DNA of 64,000 bases. Source: Amycolatopsis dendrobii. Lineage in GTDB: Bacteria > Actinomycetota > Actinomycetes > Mycobacteriales > Pseudonocardiaceae. Numbering within the stretch: position 1 is the stretch's first letter; each line of letters begins with the position of its first letter. Below the pieces are notes generated by a model that was given only the letters and a program-made list of their open reading frames with translations, searched no databases and had not been told where the DNA came from. The stretch lies in contig NZ_JACGZW010000007.1 in NCBI RefSeq assembly GCF_014145675.1, positions 186,001-250,000 on the forward strand, in the 5' to 3' direction. Both the position numbers and the translations under genes were made by a program. This document shows, one piece after another, positions 40,352 to 49,137 of the stretch.

Positions 40352-41887
40352 ATGGATGTCTCCGACCAGCAGACCGGACAACCCGACGAAGACAGCGCTC
40401 GCCTGCACGCGCTCGGCTACGCGCAGGAACTCAAACGCACGATGTCGGCGTTCTCGAACTTCGCCGTGTCGTTCACGATCATCTCGATCCTGTCCGGCTG
40501 CCTCACGCTGTACGGCTTCGGCATGAAAACCGGCGGCCCGGCGGCGATGATCTGGGGCTGGCCGCTGGTCGGGCTGTTCGTGGTGCTGGTCGGACTGGGC
40601 ATGGCAGAGGTGTGCTCGAGCTACCCGACCGCGGGCGGGCTTTACTACTGGGCCGCGAAACTGGCGACCCGCAACGGCCCGGCGTGGTCGTGGTTCACCG
40701 GCTGGTTCAACCTGATCGGGCAGATCGCGGTCACCGCGGGCATCGACTTCGGAGCCGCGCTCTTCCTCAACGCGTTCCTCGATCTGCAGTGGGGCTTCAG
40801 CGCGACGCCGGGCCACACGATTCTGTTGCTGGCCATCATTCTTGTCGTGCACGGGGTGCTGAACACCTTCGGCGTGCGTGCGGTGGCGGTGCTGAACAGC
40901 GTCAGCGTGTGGTGGCATTTGCTTGGCGTGCTGGTGATCGTGGGCGTGCTCGTGTTCGTGCCGGCGAAGCATCAAGAAGCGTCGTTCGTGTTCGGCAGCT
41001 TCGTAAACCAGACGGGCTGGGGATCCGCGCCGTACGTGTTCTTGCTGGGTTTGTTGCTGGCGCAGTACACCCTCACCGGCTACGACGCCTCGGCGCACAT
41101 GACGGAGGAAACCAAGAACGCCGCGAAAGCGGGCCCGCGCGGAATCATCAACTCGATCCTCGTGTCGCTGGTCGCGGGCTGGATCCTGCTGATCGGCCTG
41201 ACATTCGCGATCCAGGACTACGACGGAGCCGTCAACTCGGCGACCGGCGTGCCGCCAGCCCAGATCTTCATCGACGCGACCGGCGCGGTGACCGGCAAAT
41301 TCCTCCTCCTGATCTGCATCGGAGCCCAGTTGTTCTGCGGCATGGCCTCGGTGACCGCGAACTCCCGGATGATCTACGCCTTCGCCCGCGACGGCGCGAT
41401 CCCGGGTTCGAAGATCTGGCACAACATCAACAAACGAACCCAAACCCCAACCAACGCAGTATGGCTAGCAGCGGGCGGCGCGTTGGTGCTAGCGCTGCCG
41501 TATCTGTGGAGCGCGACGGCTTACGCAGCAGTCACTTCGATCGCGACAGTAGGCCTATACGTCGCGTACGTGATCCCGGTCTTCCTCCGCGTCCGCCGCG
41601 GCGACAGCTTCGAGAAGGGCCCCTGGAACCTGGGCCGCTGGGGCAAACCAATCGGCATCGTCGCGACGGTCTGGGTCGTGGTGATCTTCGTGCTCTTCAT
41701 GCTGCCCCAAGCAAGTCCCGTCACGGTCGACACGTTCAACTACACGCCGATCGCCTTCCTGGTCGTCCTTGGCGGGGCAGCCCTGTGGTGGGTCTTGTCA
41801 GCACGGAAGTGGTTCACCGGCCCGAAGGTGCAGGGTTCGGCGGACGAGTTGGCCGCGGTGGAAAAGGAACTGAAGGAACTCGGCTAG
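40352..41887 (+). CDS. APC-superfamily amino acid permease (GABA/choline permease-like)
   Basis: 511 residues with about twelve membrane segments. The conserved first-helix region is RTMSAFSNFAVSFTIISILSG, followed by GLGMAEVCSSYPTAGGLYYWAA and YDASAHMTEETKNAAKAGPRG, the hallmark of the ACT branch (amino acid/choline, including eukaryotic-type GABA permeases). It takes up an amino acid or amine by proton symport. A short charged C-terminal tail follows. AGGTGGG precedes the ATG at suitable distance. The substrate is not fixed. A C-rich repeat-bearing gap follows the stop. Confidence 0.92.
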   Translation: MDVSDQQTGQPDEDSARLHALGYAQELKRTMSAFSNFAVSFTIISILSGCLTLYGFGMKTGGPAAMIWGWPLVGLFVVLVGLGMAEVCSSYPTAGGLYYWAAKLATRNGPAWSWFTGWFNLIGQIAVTAGIDFGAALFLNAFLDLQWGFSATPGHTILLLAIILVVHGVLNTFGVRAVAVLNSVSVWWHLLGVLVIVGVLVFVPAKHQEASFVFGSFVNQTGWGSAPYVFLLGLLLAQYTLTGYDASAHMTEETKNAAKAGPRGIINSILVSLVAGWILLIGLTFAIQDYDGAVNSATGVPPAQIFIDATGAVTGKFLLLICIGAQLFCGMASVTANSRMIYAFARDGAIPGSKIWHNINKRTQTPTNAVWLAAGGALVLALPYLWSATAYAAVTSIATVGLYVAYVIPVFLRVRRGDSFEKGPWNLGRWGKPIGIVATVWVVVIFVLFMLPQASPVTVDTFNYTPIAFLVVLGGAALWWVLSARKWFTGPKVQGSADELAAVEKELKELG

Positions 41888-41930
41888 GCCGGAGGGTGCT
41901 CGCGACGGACGACCGTTCTCCACCAGGTGT

Positions 41931-42030
41931 CGCTCCGTTCCGCGTCGCTCCACCCGACGCCGCTCCGTTCCGCAGCACTCCACCCAGCATCGCTCCGTTC
42001 CGCGTCGCTCCACCCAGCGGCGTTCCACCC
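41931..42030. repeat. Tandem 30-base repeats downstream of the permease
   Basis: Copies at 41931-41960, 41961-41990 and 41991-42020, each starting CGCTCCGTTCCGC, plus a degenerate remnant to about 42030. Each unit itself splits into two related 15-base halves (CGCTCCGTTCCGCGT and CGCTCCACCCGACGC). The period keeps all frames open, giving 10-residue repeats on either strand, but no frame has a domain or start signal. It sits 43 bases past the permease stop. Confidence 0.88.
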
Positions 42031-42510
42031 GACACCGCGTCGGAGCTGAGCACCTGACCGGAGTCCGCGAGCAGGACCGGCCTTTGCCGAACCAACGCGG
42101 GCCGACCAAGCCTCACGTGCGGCGAGGTGAACCGGTCGTCACTACGCCGCCGCGCCGGTCTGCTCCGCCTCCCGCGGTGTCGCCCGCCCACTCGCGCGGC
42201 AGCGACCGGCTATTTCGCCCGTCGCTGCCCGACCGCCACACCGCTGCCCGACCGCCGCCCTGGCGATTCGCCTCCGCGTCAACGTCAAACGGCCGTTCCC
42301 TCCGAGCGGGCACGCCGCTGCCCGCCCTCACCGTCCGCCGACCACCAGCCAAACCCGACCCTTGAAGCCCCATGCCCACCCCATTCACCAACGCCCCGCG
42401 CGCCCCACCACCGAGCCGTCCGCTTCCCGCAACCGACCCGTCCACCTCGCCCGAAGGGAGTCCCGACACGAACCCACACCATCCGCGTCCGGCCGGATTC
42501 ATGAGTCAAG
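42031..42510. other. 480-base C-rich gene-free stretch
   Basis: The plus strand is strongly C-rich and poor in G and A, with many CCC runs. Frames on both strands stay open because stops are rare, but translations are Pro/Arg/Gly-rich with no start signals or motifs. I see no gene, promoter or terminator here. It separates the repeats from the CPA1 antiporter start. Confidence 0.6.
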
Positions 42511-44157
42511 ATGCGAAGCATGGAGACCTTGACGCTGGTCGGCGTGCTCGCCGGGTCGCTGGGGCTGACCGCGGTCGCTCGGCGGTTCAACCTGTCCGCG
42601 CCGCTGCTCATCGTGGTGGTCGCGCTGGGGATCGCGTTGATTCCCGGTGTTCCGCGGGTCGAGCTGGAGCCTGAGCTGATCCTGACCGTCGTGCTGCCGC
42701 CGTTGCTGTACTCGACGTCGCTGGAGAGTTCGATCTCCCACTTTCGTGCGAACTTGCGGCCGATCATCACGCTCGGCGTGCTGCTCGTGGTGGCCACCGC
42801 GTTCGTGATCGCGTTCGTCGTGCATCTGCTGCTGCCCGATTTGCCGTGGGCGTCGGCGCTGGTGCTCGGGGCGGTCGTGTCTCCGCCGGATGCCGTGACA
42901 GCTGTCGCGATCGGGCGGCGGCTGGGGCTGCCGCGCGGGGTGATGACGGTGCTCACCGGCGAGAGTCTGGTCAACGACGCGGCCGCGCTCACGTTGTACA
43001 AGGTCGCGCTCGCGGCGGTGGCCGGGACGGCCGGATCGCTCGGGCACGGGTTCGCGGTCTTCGCCGTCGCGACGGTGGTCGGCATTCTCGTCGGGCTGGT
43101 CGCGGGCGGGGTCGTCGAGCTGATCCGCACGAGGCTGGACGATCCGCTGCTCGAATCGGCGTTCGGGATCGTGGTGCCGTTCGCGGCGTACGTCACCGCC
43201 GAACATTTGCATCCGTTCGGGGCGGAGTTCAGCGGGTCCGGCGTGCTGGCGGTCGTCACGGCGGGGCTGTTCCTGGGGCACCGGTCGTTGCGGGCGTCGC
43301 CCGCGACGCGGGTGCAGGACCGGTCTGTCTGGGCATCGATCGACGTCATGCTCGAGGCGCTGGTGTTCGCTTTGATGGCGTTGCAACTGCCGTTCGTGCT
43401 CGACGGGGCGCAGCATGCGGCGCGGGACAACGGGACGCTCGCGTTGTCGGCGATCATCGTGTTGCTCGCGACGATGTTCGTGCGGATTCCGGCGGTCTTC
43501 CTGTCCAGCTATCTGCCCCGGCCCCTGCAACTTCTCAGACGCACCAAGCACGACCCGCCTGCCTGGCGGTCGCTGGCGGTGATCTCCTGGACCGGTATGC
43601 GCGGCGTCGTCACCATCGCCGCCGCGTCCGGTGTGCCCGCGGATACGCCTGGCCGCGCGGAGATTCAGCTGTTCGCGTTCGCCGTCGCGGTCGGGACCGT
43701 GCTGATCCAAGGGCTCACGCTGCCGCCGCTGATCCGGTTGCTCAAAGTCCAGGATCCGGACGAGGACGCCCGCGACCAGGCCGAGGAGCTGGCCGCGCGC
43801 AAGGTCGCGCAGAAAGCCGCGCACGAACGGTTGCGCGAGCTTGCTCGCGACCAACTATCCACTTTGGACATGGAACCGGAGAAGATGAAGCGGCTCGAAC
43901 AACGGCTCGAACGCGTGGTGGACACTCGCTACCGGTTCGCGCAGGCCGCGATCACCCTGTCCGGCGAGGAGCGGCGCGACAGTCCGCAGGCGCAGTTCGC
44001 CAAGGCGCGGCGGGAACTTCTCATCACCCAGCGCGCGGCGATGATCGAGGAGAACCGCGCCGGCCGCCTTGACGACGACGTCCTGCAAAAAGTCCTGCGT
44101 GAACTCGATCTGGAGGAAATGTCCGTAACGACAACCCTTACGAACCGGATGAGTTGA
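42511..44157 (+). CDS. CPA1-family Na+/H+ antiporter
   Basis: 548 residues, ATG at 42511 or 42520. About twelve membrane segments with the CPA1 core: VLGAVVSPPDAVTAVAIGRRLG in pattern and the ion-binding ND pair in GESLVNDAAALTLYKVAL, plus WTGMRGVVTIAAA. It exchanges Na+ (or K+) for H+ across the cell membrane. A charged helical C-terminal domain of about 130 residues with coiled-coil character (QKAAHERLRELARDQ, KMKRLEQRLERVV) is probably regulatory. The last 20 bases overlap the convergent LLM gene. Confidence 0.94.
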   Translation: MRSMETLTLVGVLAGSLGLTAVARRFNLSAPLLIVVVALGIALIPGVPRVELEPELILTVVLPPLLYSTSLESSISHFRANLRPIITLGVLLVVATAFVIAFVVHLLLPDLPWASALVLGAVVSPPDAVTAVAIGRRLGLPRGVMTVLTGESLVNDAAALTLYKVALAAVAGTAGSLGHGFAVFAVATVVGILVGLVAGGVVELIRTRLDDPLLESAFGIVVPFAAYVTAEHLHPFGAEFSGSGVLAVVTAGLFLGHRSLRASPATRVQDRSVWASIDVMLEALVFALMALQLPFVLDGAQHAARDNGTLALSAIIVLLATMFVRIPAVFLSSYLPRPLQLLRRTKHDPPAWRSLAVISWTGMRGVVTIAAASGVPADTPGRAEIQLFAFAVAVGTVLIQGLTLPPLIRLLKVQDPDEDARDQAEELAARKVAQKAAHERLRELARDQLSTLDMEPEKMKRLEQRLERVVDTRYRFAQAAITLSGEERRDSPQAQFAKARRELLITQRAAMIEENRAGRLDDDVLQKVLRELDLEEMSVTTTLTNRMS

Positions 44158-45040
44158 GCTCGCCCGTCAGCCGCCAGGTACGGCGGCGGTCCTCGTCGGT
44201 GTGCAGGGCGGTCTGGGTGAGCAACACGTCGGTCGCACCCGCGTCGAAGTAGCGCCGCACCCCGGCGGCGACCGTCTCCTCGTCGCCGATCAGCACCAGT
44301 TCCGCCGCGTTTTCGACGCCGCCCTCCTTCAGCACACGCTGGTACGACGGGATCGAGCCGTAGAAACCGAGTTCCCGTGCCGCGATCTCACGGACCGCGT
44401 CGACGTCGCTGGTCACCACAGCCGGGACAGCAGCGATCACTCGCTTGCCCGGGCCGATCCCAGGCACGATCAGGTTCGAGAGCGCACGCGGGCTGGCCAG
44501 GTACGGCAGTGTGCCGTCGGCCAGTTCGCCGGTGACGCGCAACGCCTGCGGACCCATCGCGGCGACGATCACCGAGATCGGTGCCGCAGGCGCGGGCTCC
44601 GACAGATGGGCTTCCACCGTCGAACCGGAGAAGTCGACTTGTTCCCCGGCGAACAACGCACGCAAGACGGTCAAGTACTCCCGAAGGTGCCGCACCGGCG
44701 GCGGATACGGCGTGCCGTAAACAGGTTCGAGGAAGTTCTTCGCGCCAAGGCCGATGCCCAACGTGAACCGTCCGCCGGACGCCTCGCTCGCCGTGCGCGC
44801 GGCAGCCGCCAGCGCCAGCGGATGCCGCGGGTAAATCGGGACGACGGACGTGCCGATTTCGGCCCGGGAGGTCACCTGTCCGGCCAGCGCGGCCAGCACC
44901 AGTGCGTCGTGACCCGAGGGCAGTTGGGAAAACCAGATCGACGCCGCGCCAGCCTCCTCGGCCTCGCGCGCCTGGTCCAGCACTTCGGTCACGGTGATGT
45001 TCGCCTGCGGACGGGCAGGCACGGTCAGTCCGACGCTCAT
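44138..45040 (-). CDS. LLM-class flavin/F420-dependent oxidoreductase
   Basis: 300 residues with the luciferase-like TIM-barrel pattern: AREAEEAGAASIWFSQL, IGTSVVPIYPRHPLALA, GGRFTLGIGLGAKNFLEPVYG, REYLTVLRALFAGE, and VIVAAMGPQALRVTGELADG. The spacing matches the F420-dependent group (MSMEG-type) more than bacterial luciferase. Substrate unknown. It overlaps the CPA1 antiporter at the 3' end and is divergent from the OsmC gene over 150 bases that include an A+T-rich stretch near its start. Confidence 0.9.
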   Translation of the reverse strand: MSVGLTVPARPQANITVTEVLDQAREAEEAGAASIWFSQLPSGHDALVLAALAGQVTSRAEIGTSVVPIYPRHPLALAAAARTASEASGGRFTLGIGLGAKNFLEPVYGTPYPPPVRHLREYLTVLRALFAGEQVDFSGSTVEAHLSEPAPAAPISVIVAAMGPQALRVTGELADGTLPYLASPRALSNLIVPGIGPGKRVIAAVPAVVTSDVDAVREIAARELGFYGSIPSYQRVLKEGGVENAAELVLIGDEETVAAGVRRYFDAGATDVLLTQTALHTDEDRRRTWRLTGELNSSGS

Positions 45041-45190
45041 ACCTTCAAATTATTCAGGCACACCACCGGTTTCTCACCAGCCGAAACAACCGTACGGCTT
45101 TGTGCCAGCCGGATTCTCAGCCGACGAGAGCCCCTGCCCGGCACCGCGGCAGACCCGCACCCTGGACGCCCGACGACTCCAGGAGGACCG

Positions 45191-45688
45191 ATGTCACTGA
45201 CCGACGTCATCGACGGCACCCGGCAAGCCGTGCAGACGGACCGGCACAACGCGGCGGTGTCGTTCAGCGTCGACCACGCGCTGGCCGCGAACACCGCGAC
45301 GGTGGTGGACGTCCGGGTGCGCGACCACGCGTTCACCGTGGACGAGCCGCCCGCCCTCGGCGGCACCGACCAGGCGGCGAACCCCGTCGAGTACGCGCTG
45401 GCCGCGCTCGGGTCCTGCCAGGTGATCACGTACCAGTTCTGGGCCGCCCGCCTCGGCATCCCGCTGGACGGAGTGCGCGTGAAGGTGGACGGAGACCTGG
45501 ACCTGCACGGCTTCTTCGGCTTCGACGAATCGACCCGGCCCGGCTTCAGCGACGTGCGGGTGACCGTGGAACTCGACGGTCCGGCCGCGCCCGAGGTCTA
45601 CGAACAACTCCGCCGCGCGGTGGACGAGCACTGCCCGGTGCTCGACCTGTTCCGCAACCAAACCCCAGTCACCACAACGGTTCGCTGA
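45191..45688 (+). CDS. OsmC/Ohr-family peroxide-detoxifying protein
   Basis: 165 residues from the ATG at 45191, with AGGAGG just upstream; the open frame before it is antisense to the LLM gene. The two redox cysteines of the OsmC family are present: C76 in ALGSCQVITYQFWA and C148 in DEHCPVLDLF. The protein reduces organic hydroperoxides in the cytoplasm, using a dithiol reductant. It ends 9 bases before the convergent pentapeptide-repeat gene. The YALAALGSCQ pattern fits the OsmC rather than the Ohr branch. Confidence 0.9.
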   Translation: MSLTDVIDGTRQAVQTDRHNAAVSFSVDHALAANTATVVDVRVRDHAFTVDEPPALGGTDQAANPVEYALAALGSCQVITYQFWAARLGIPLDGVRVKVDGDLDLHGFFGFDESTRPGFSDVRVTVELDGPAAPEVYEQLRRAVDEHCPVLDLFRNQTPVTTTVR

Positions 45689-45697
45689 GCACGCCGA

Positions 45698-46912
45698 TCA
45701 CGACGGATCCAGTTCGCCGCGATAGGTCAGCGTCCCGTCAGCGCCAACACGCCACCGGTCGGGCAGCGTCGGCTCCTCCGCCAGCTGCCCGATCCTGGCA
45801 CCCCGGAAGTTGAAGCGGGTGCTGGGAAATTCGTCCCACGACCACGTACCGCCGACCTGCTCACCGAGCTTCGGCCGCTCGTCGAACTCGATGAATCGAG
45901 CGAACTCCCCGTCGCGGAAATCGCATATTCCGCAAAACTCCGAGGGAGTAAACCAGGCTCCGCCGAGAAATCGCGTGCCTCTCGCCAGGAGATTCCAGCC
46001 GAACCGGGCACCCGTGAAGACGGCCCGATCGACAAACTTCGCCCCGGAGAAGCTCGCCAGCCGGTCGAAATCGGACTGATAGAACCAGGTCTCTCCGTGG
46101 AAGACGGTGTTGTCGAACCTGGCCACGACCAAGAACAGGGTGCCGCGGAACCGGGCTTTGCCGACAGCGCACCCCTCAAACCGGAAATCGATCAAGACCG
46201 CGCGGCTCAGGTCCAGGTCGAGGGCACCCCATTTCTCCGGGGAGCCGTCCGCCTCCCGGAGGTGATCCGCCAGCACTCCCTGCGCGGCGAGCCGTACCGG
46301 AAGTTCCTCGCGTTCCCGCCGCTCGGCCTCCGACATGCCGCTTTCCAGCTCGGCCGCTCTCGAGCTTTCGTAGTCCCACGAAGGCTTCGGAAACGGCATC
46401 CGGAGATACGCGCAAATGACATTGACGACGGCCTGTCGAAGCGTCGGATTCGCGTTGGCCAGCCGTTCGAGCGCATACAACCCGCCCAGCCGAACCGGTA
46501 CCTTGTCCGAACCGATCTGTTCGACAGCCTTGGCGTACAGCTCGGTGATCCGCCGCTCGGTCAGGTCGAACTCCGTCGCGAGCTGGACCCGCTCCCGGTG
46601 GCGCTGGTCCTCGGCGGTGGCGGCGATCGTCTCTCGGATCTGGATTTCCGTCGACCGCTGCCGTCGCGCGGCGAGCCACAGCGCGAACGCGCCGCCCGTG
46701 CCGACCGCGAGGCTCAGTGCCGTGCGGATGGCGTCCAGTTCGGCTCTGGCCGTGTCCGACGTCGGAGCCGTCGCTACCTGGCTCACGAGCAGCCAAGTAG
46801 CCGCGGCGATCAGGACCGCGGTCGCCGCGGCGGCAGCGGCTACCCACCACCACCGCAGCTCCGGCAGTTTCTGCACCCGGCCTGGCCGACCGGCAGCGTC
46901 GTCCGTCGTCAT
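45698..46912 (-). CDS. Membrane-anchored pentapeptide-repeat protein
   Basis: 404 residues. Two membrane segments near the N-terminus (about 24-44 and 66-82) are followed by a cytoplasmic helical region (RRITELYAKAVEQIGSDKVPVRLGGLYALERLA in pattern) and, from about residue 225 to 380, degenerate pentapeptide repeats with Phe or Leu at the centre of each five (ARFRG, ARFDN, TVFHG, AKFVD, AVFTG, ARFGW). Such proteins form a right-handed beta helix; this architecture is common in actinomycetes and of unknown function. It follows purA on the minus strand only distally. Confidence 0.85.
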   Translation of the reverse strand: MTTDDAAGRPGRVQKLPELRWWWVAAAAAATAVLIAAATWLLVSQVATAPTSDTARAELDAIRTALSLAVGTGGAFALWLAARRQRSTEIQIRETIAATAEDQRHRERVQLATEFDLTERRITELYAKAVEQIGSDKVPVRLGGLYALERLANANPTLRQAVVNVICAYLRMPFPKPSWDYESSRAAELESGMSEAERREREELPVRLAAQGVLADHLREADGSPEKWGALDLDLSRAVLIDFRFEGCAVGKARFRGTLFLVVARFDNTVFHGETWFYQSDFDRLASFSGAKFVDRAVFTGARFGWNLLARGTRFLGGAWFTPSEFCGICDFRDGEFARFIEFDERPKLGEQVGGTWSWDEFPSTRFNFRGARIGQLAEEPTLPDRWRVGADGTLTYRGELDPS

Positions 46913-46951
46913 GCCGCTCTCATCGAACGGCAGACGACAGACGCAACAAAC

Positions 46952-48238
46952 TCAGGCGAACTCGTGCCGCACGATCGTCTGCTCCCGGCCGGGGCCGACG
47001 CCGATCGCCGAAACCCGTGCGCCCGACAGTTCCTCGATCCGCTCGACGTAAGCCCGCGCGTTGGCAGGCAGCTCGTCGTACGTGCGGCAGTTCGAGATGT
47101 CCTCGAACCAGCCCGGCAGCTCTTCGTAGATCGGGACCGCGTGGTGCACGTCGGTCTGCGTCATCGGCATGTCCGAGGTGCGGAAGCCGTCCACCTCGTA
47201 GCCGACGCACACCGGGACCTTCTCCAGGCCGGACAGCACGTCCAGCTTGGTCAGGAAGTAGTCGGTGATTCCGTTGACCCGCACCGCGTACCGGGCGATC
47301 ACCGCGTCGAACCAGCCGGTGCGCCGGGAGCGGCCGGTGGTGACGCCGAACTCGCCGCCCTGCTTGCGCAGGTACTCGCCGGACTCGTCGTCGAGCTCGG
47401 TCGGGAACGGGCCGGAGCCGACGCGGGTCGTGTATGCCTTCAGGATGCCCAGCACGGTCGTGATGCGGCCCGGGCCGATGCCCGAGCCCGAGCCCGCGCC
47501 GCCGGACGTCGGGTTCGACGACGTGACGAACGGGTACGTGCCGTGGTCCACGTCGAGCAGCGTGCCCTGCGAGCCCTCCAGCAGCACCGTCTCGCCGCGC
47601 TCCAGGGCCTGGTTCAGCTGCAGCCGCGTGTCGGCGATGCGGTGCGCGAACTTCTCGCCGGCGGCGAGCACCTCGTCGGCGACCTGGTCGGCGTCGAGCG
47701 CCTTGCGGTTGTAGACCTTGACCAGCACCTGGTTCTTGAATTCCAGTGCCGCCTCGACCTTCTGCCGGAAGATCTTCTCGTCGAGCAGGTCCTGCACGCG
47801 GACGCCGACCCGGGCGATCTTGTCCTGGTAGCACGGGCCGATGCCGCGGCCGGTGGTGCCGATCTTGCGGCTGCCGAGGTAGCGCTCGGTGACTTTGTCG
47901 ATCGCCACGTGGTAGGGCATGATCAAGTGCGCGTCGGCCGAGATCAGCAGCTTGCTGGTGTCGACGTCGCGCTCCTCGAGACCGGCCAGTTCGTCCAGCA
48001 GCACGCCGGGGTCGATGACCACGCCGTTGCCGATGACGTTCGTCACGCCCGGCGTCAGGATCCCCGACGGGATGAGGTGCAGCGCGAAGTTCTCGCCGTT
48101 CGGCAGCACGACCGTGTGGCCCGCGTTGTTGCCGCCCTGGTAGCGGACGACCCACTGGACGCGGTCGCCGAGCAGGTCGGTGGCCTTGCCCTTGCCCTCG
48201 TCCCCCCACTGGGCACCGATCAGCACGATGGCCGGCAT
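46952..48238 (-). CDS. purA: Adenylosuccinate synthetase
   Basis: 428 residues from the ATG at 48238, preceded by GGAG at 8 bases; longer frames upstream are antisense to the next gene. The first committed step to AMP (IMP + aspartate + GTP). Motifs: GAQWGDEGKGK with catalytic Asp13, GGNNAGHTVV with catalytic His41, the IMP loop TTGRGIGPCYQDK, GSQGTLLDVDHGTYPFVTSSN in pattern, and GVTTGRSRRTGW near the aspartate site. The fourth purine gene on this strand, and the one farthest from purC. Divergent from an unknown gene. Confidence 0.97.
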   Translation of the reverse strand: MPAIVLIGAQWGDEGKGKATDLLGDRVQWVVRYQGGNNAGHTVVLPNGENFALHLIPSGILTPGVTNVIGNGVVIDPGVLLDELAGLEERDVDTSKLLISADAHLIMPYHVAIDKVTERYLGSRKIGTTGRGIGPCYQDKIARVGVRVQDLLDEKIFRQKVEAALEFKNQVLVKVYNRKALDADQVADEVLAAGEKFAHRIADTRLQLNQALERGETVLLEGSQGTLLDVDHGTYPFVTSSNPTSGGAGSGSGIGPGRITTVLGILKAYTTRVGSGPFPTELDDESGEYLRKQGGEFGVTTGRSRRTGWFDAVIARYAVRVNGITDYFLTKLDVLSGLEKVPVCVGYEVDGFRTSDMPMTQTDVHHAVPIYEELPGWFEDISNCRTYDELPANARAYVERIEELSGARVSAIGVGPGREQTIVRHEFA

Positions 48239-48314
48239 GTGACACTCCAGGTGTTCGGCAATAGGAATAGTGACCCCGGACGGGGACACGGGTGGCGCTG
48301 GTAAATGCCGGTGC

Positions 48315-48986
48315 ATGACTTTAACGGAGGACGCCGGAGTGCGCGGAATAGTGGTGGCCTGCGGCGCCGCGGCGGATCTCCCCGCGCGGCTCGGCGACGT
48401 CCCGCTGGTGCACGCCGGGCCCCGTCCCGGCAAGGCGGAAATCGACCCCTTGCTGGGGGAACACGACCGGCTCGTCGTGCTGGGCTCCGACGCCGACCTC
48501 GCCGCCGTGGTGGTGCGTCTCATGCGCCGCGAAGTCCTCCCGGGCGTGTCAGTCGGTTTCGTGGCCACTGAGTCCGCCTCTCGCGTCGCCGCGCACTGGC
48601 GGCTGCCTTCGGACCCGGACGAGGCGTTCGCGCTCGCCTGGAAGGGCGAGGACGCCGAGATCTCCCTCGTCCGCGACGACACCGGCGGCGTGCTCCTCGG
48701 GCACGCGACCCTGCGCGATGTCAAGGGCCAGGCGTATTGCGACGAACAGGTGGCTTTCGACGGTTCGGTTTCCGGCATCGAGGTCGCACCGGACGGCTCC
48801 GGAGTGACCGCTCGAATCACCCGCGGCAAGCTCCTCAAACGGTCCGCGACGTTCCGCGGGCGCGCCTTCCAGCTCGGCTGCGTGCCGACGTCTTCGCTGG
48901 TCATCGATGGTGTCGCGCAGGATCGCGAGATTACCCGGCGAACCTGGTACCGGCACACAGTCGATCTTCGAGCGGTTCGCGGCTGA
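48315..48986 (+). CDS. Conserved-looking hypothetical protein next to purA
   Basis: 223 residues from the ATG at 48315; an earlier frame start at 48270 adds a weak leader. The N-terminal half alternates short strands and helices (GIVVACGAAADL, RLVVLGSDADLAAVVVRLMR) with a glycine-Asp turn like diacylglycerol or NAD kinase folds, and the C-terminal half is beta-rich (YCDEQVAFDG, RGRAFQLGCVPTSSLVIDG). I do not identify the family; a lipid-kinase-like fold is only a guess. It is divergent from purA across 76 bases, which may point to shared control. Confidence 0.65.
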   Translation: MTLTEDAGVRGIVVACGAAADLPARLGDVPLVHAGPRPGKAEIDPLLGEHDRLVVLGSDADLAAVVVRLMRREVLPGVSVGFVATESASRVAAHWRLPSDPDEAFALAWKGEDAEISLVRDDTGGVLLGHATLRDVKGQAYCDEQVAFDGSVSGIEVAPDGSGVTARITRGKLLKRSATFRGRAFQLGCVPTSSLVIDGVAQDREITRRTWYRHTVDLRAVRG

Positions 48987-49137
48987 CCCGATAGCGCGGA
49001 CGAGGTTCAAGCAAACTTGGACTCTCGGTGACTTTCCGTTTACAGAAGGTCGGCTTCCTGTCACCTGACGGTGTTGCGCACGCCACTTTCGTGGTCAAAG
49101 GTGAATCAGTCCCGCATCTGACCAGGAAGGCAGCAAT

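Noticed and set aside
41814..42504. Possible repeat-protein genes on either strand of the C-rich gap
   Set aside because: Frames are open because stops are rare in C-rich DNA; there are no ribosome binding sites or domain, and the minus-strand frame overlaps the permease 3' end.
46097..48304. A 735-codon open frame on the plus strand opposite purA and the pentapeptide-repeat gene
   Set aside because: purA motifs are complete on the other strand; the plus-strand product is low-complexity and lacks a ribosome binding site.
49028..49070. PHO-box-like repeats before the HNH nuclease
   Set aside because: GTTTAC and TGTCAC are 21 bases apart, one base off the two-unit spacing, and the unit between does not fit the consensus.
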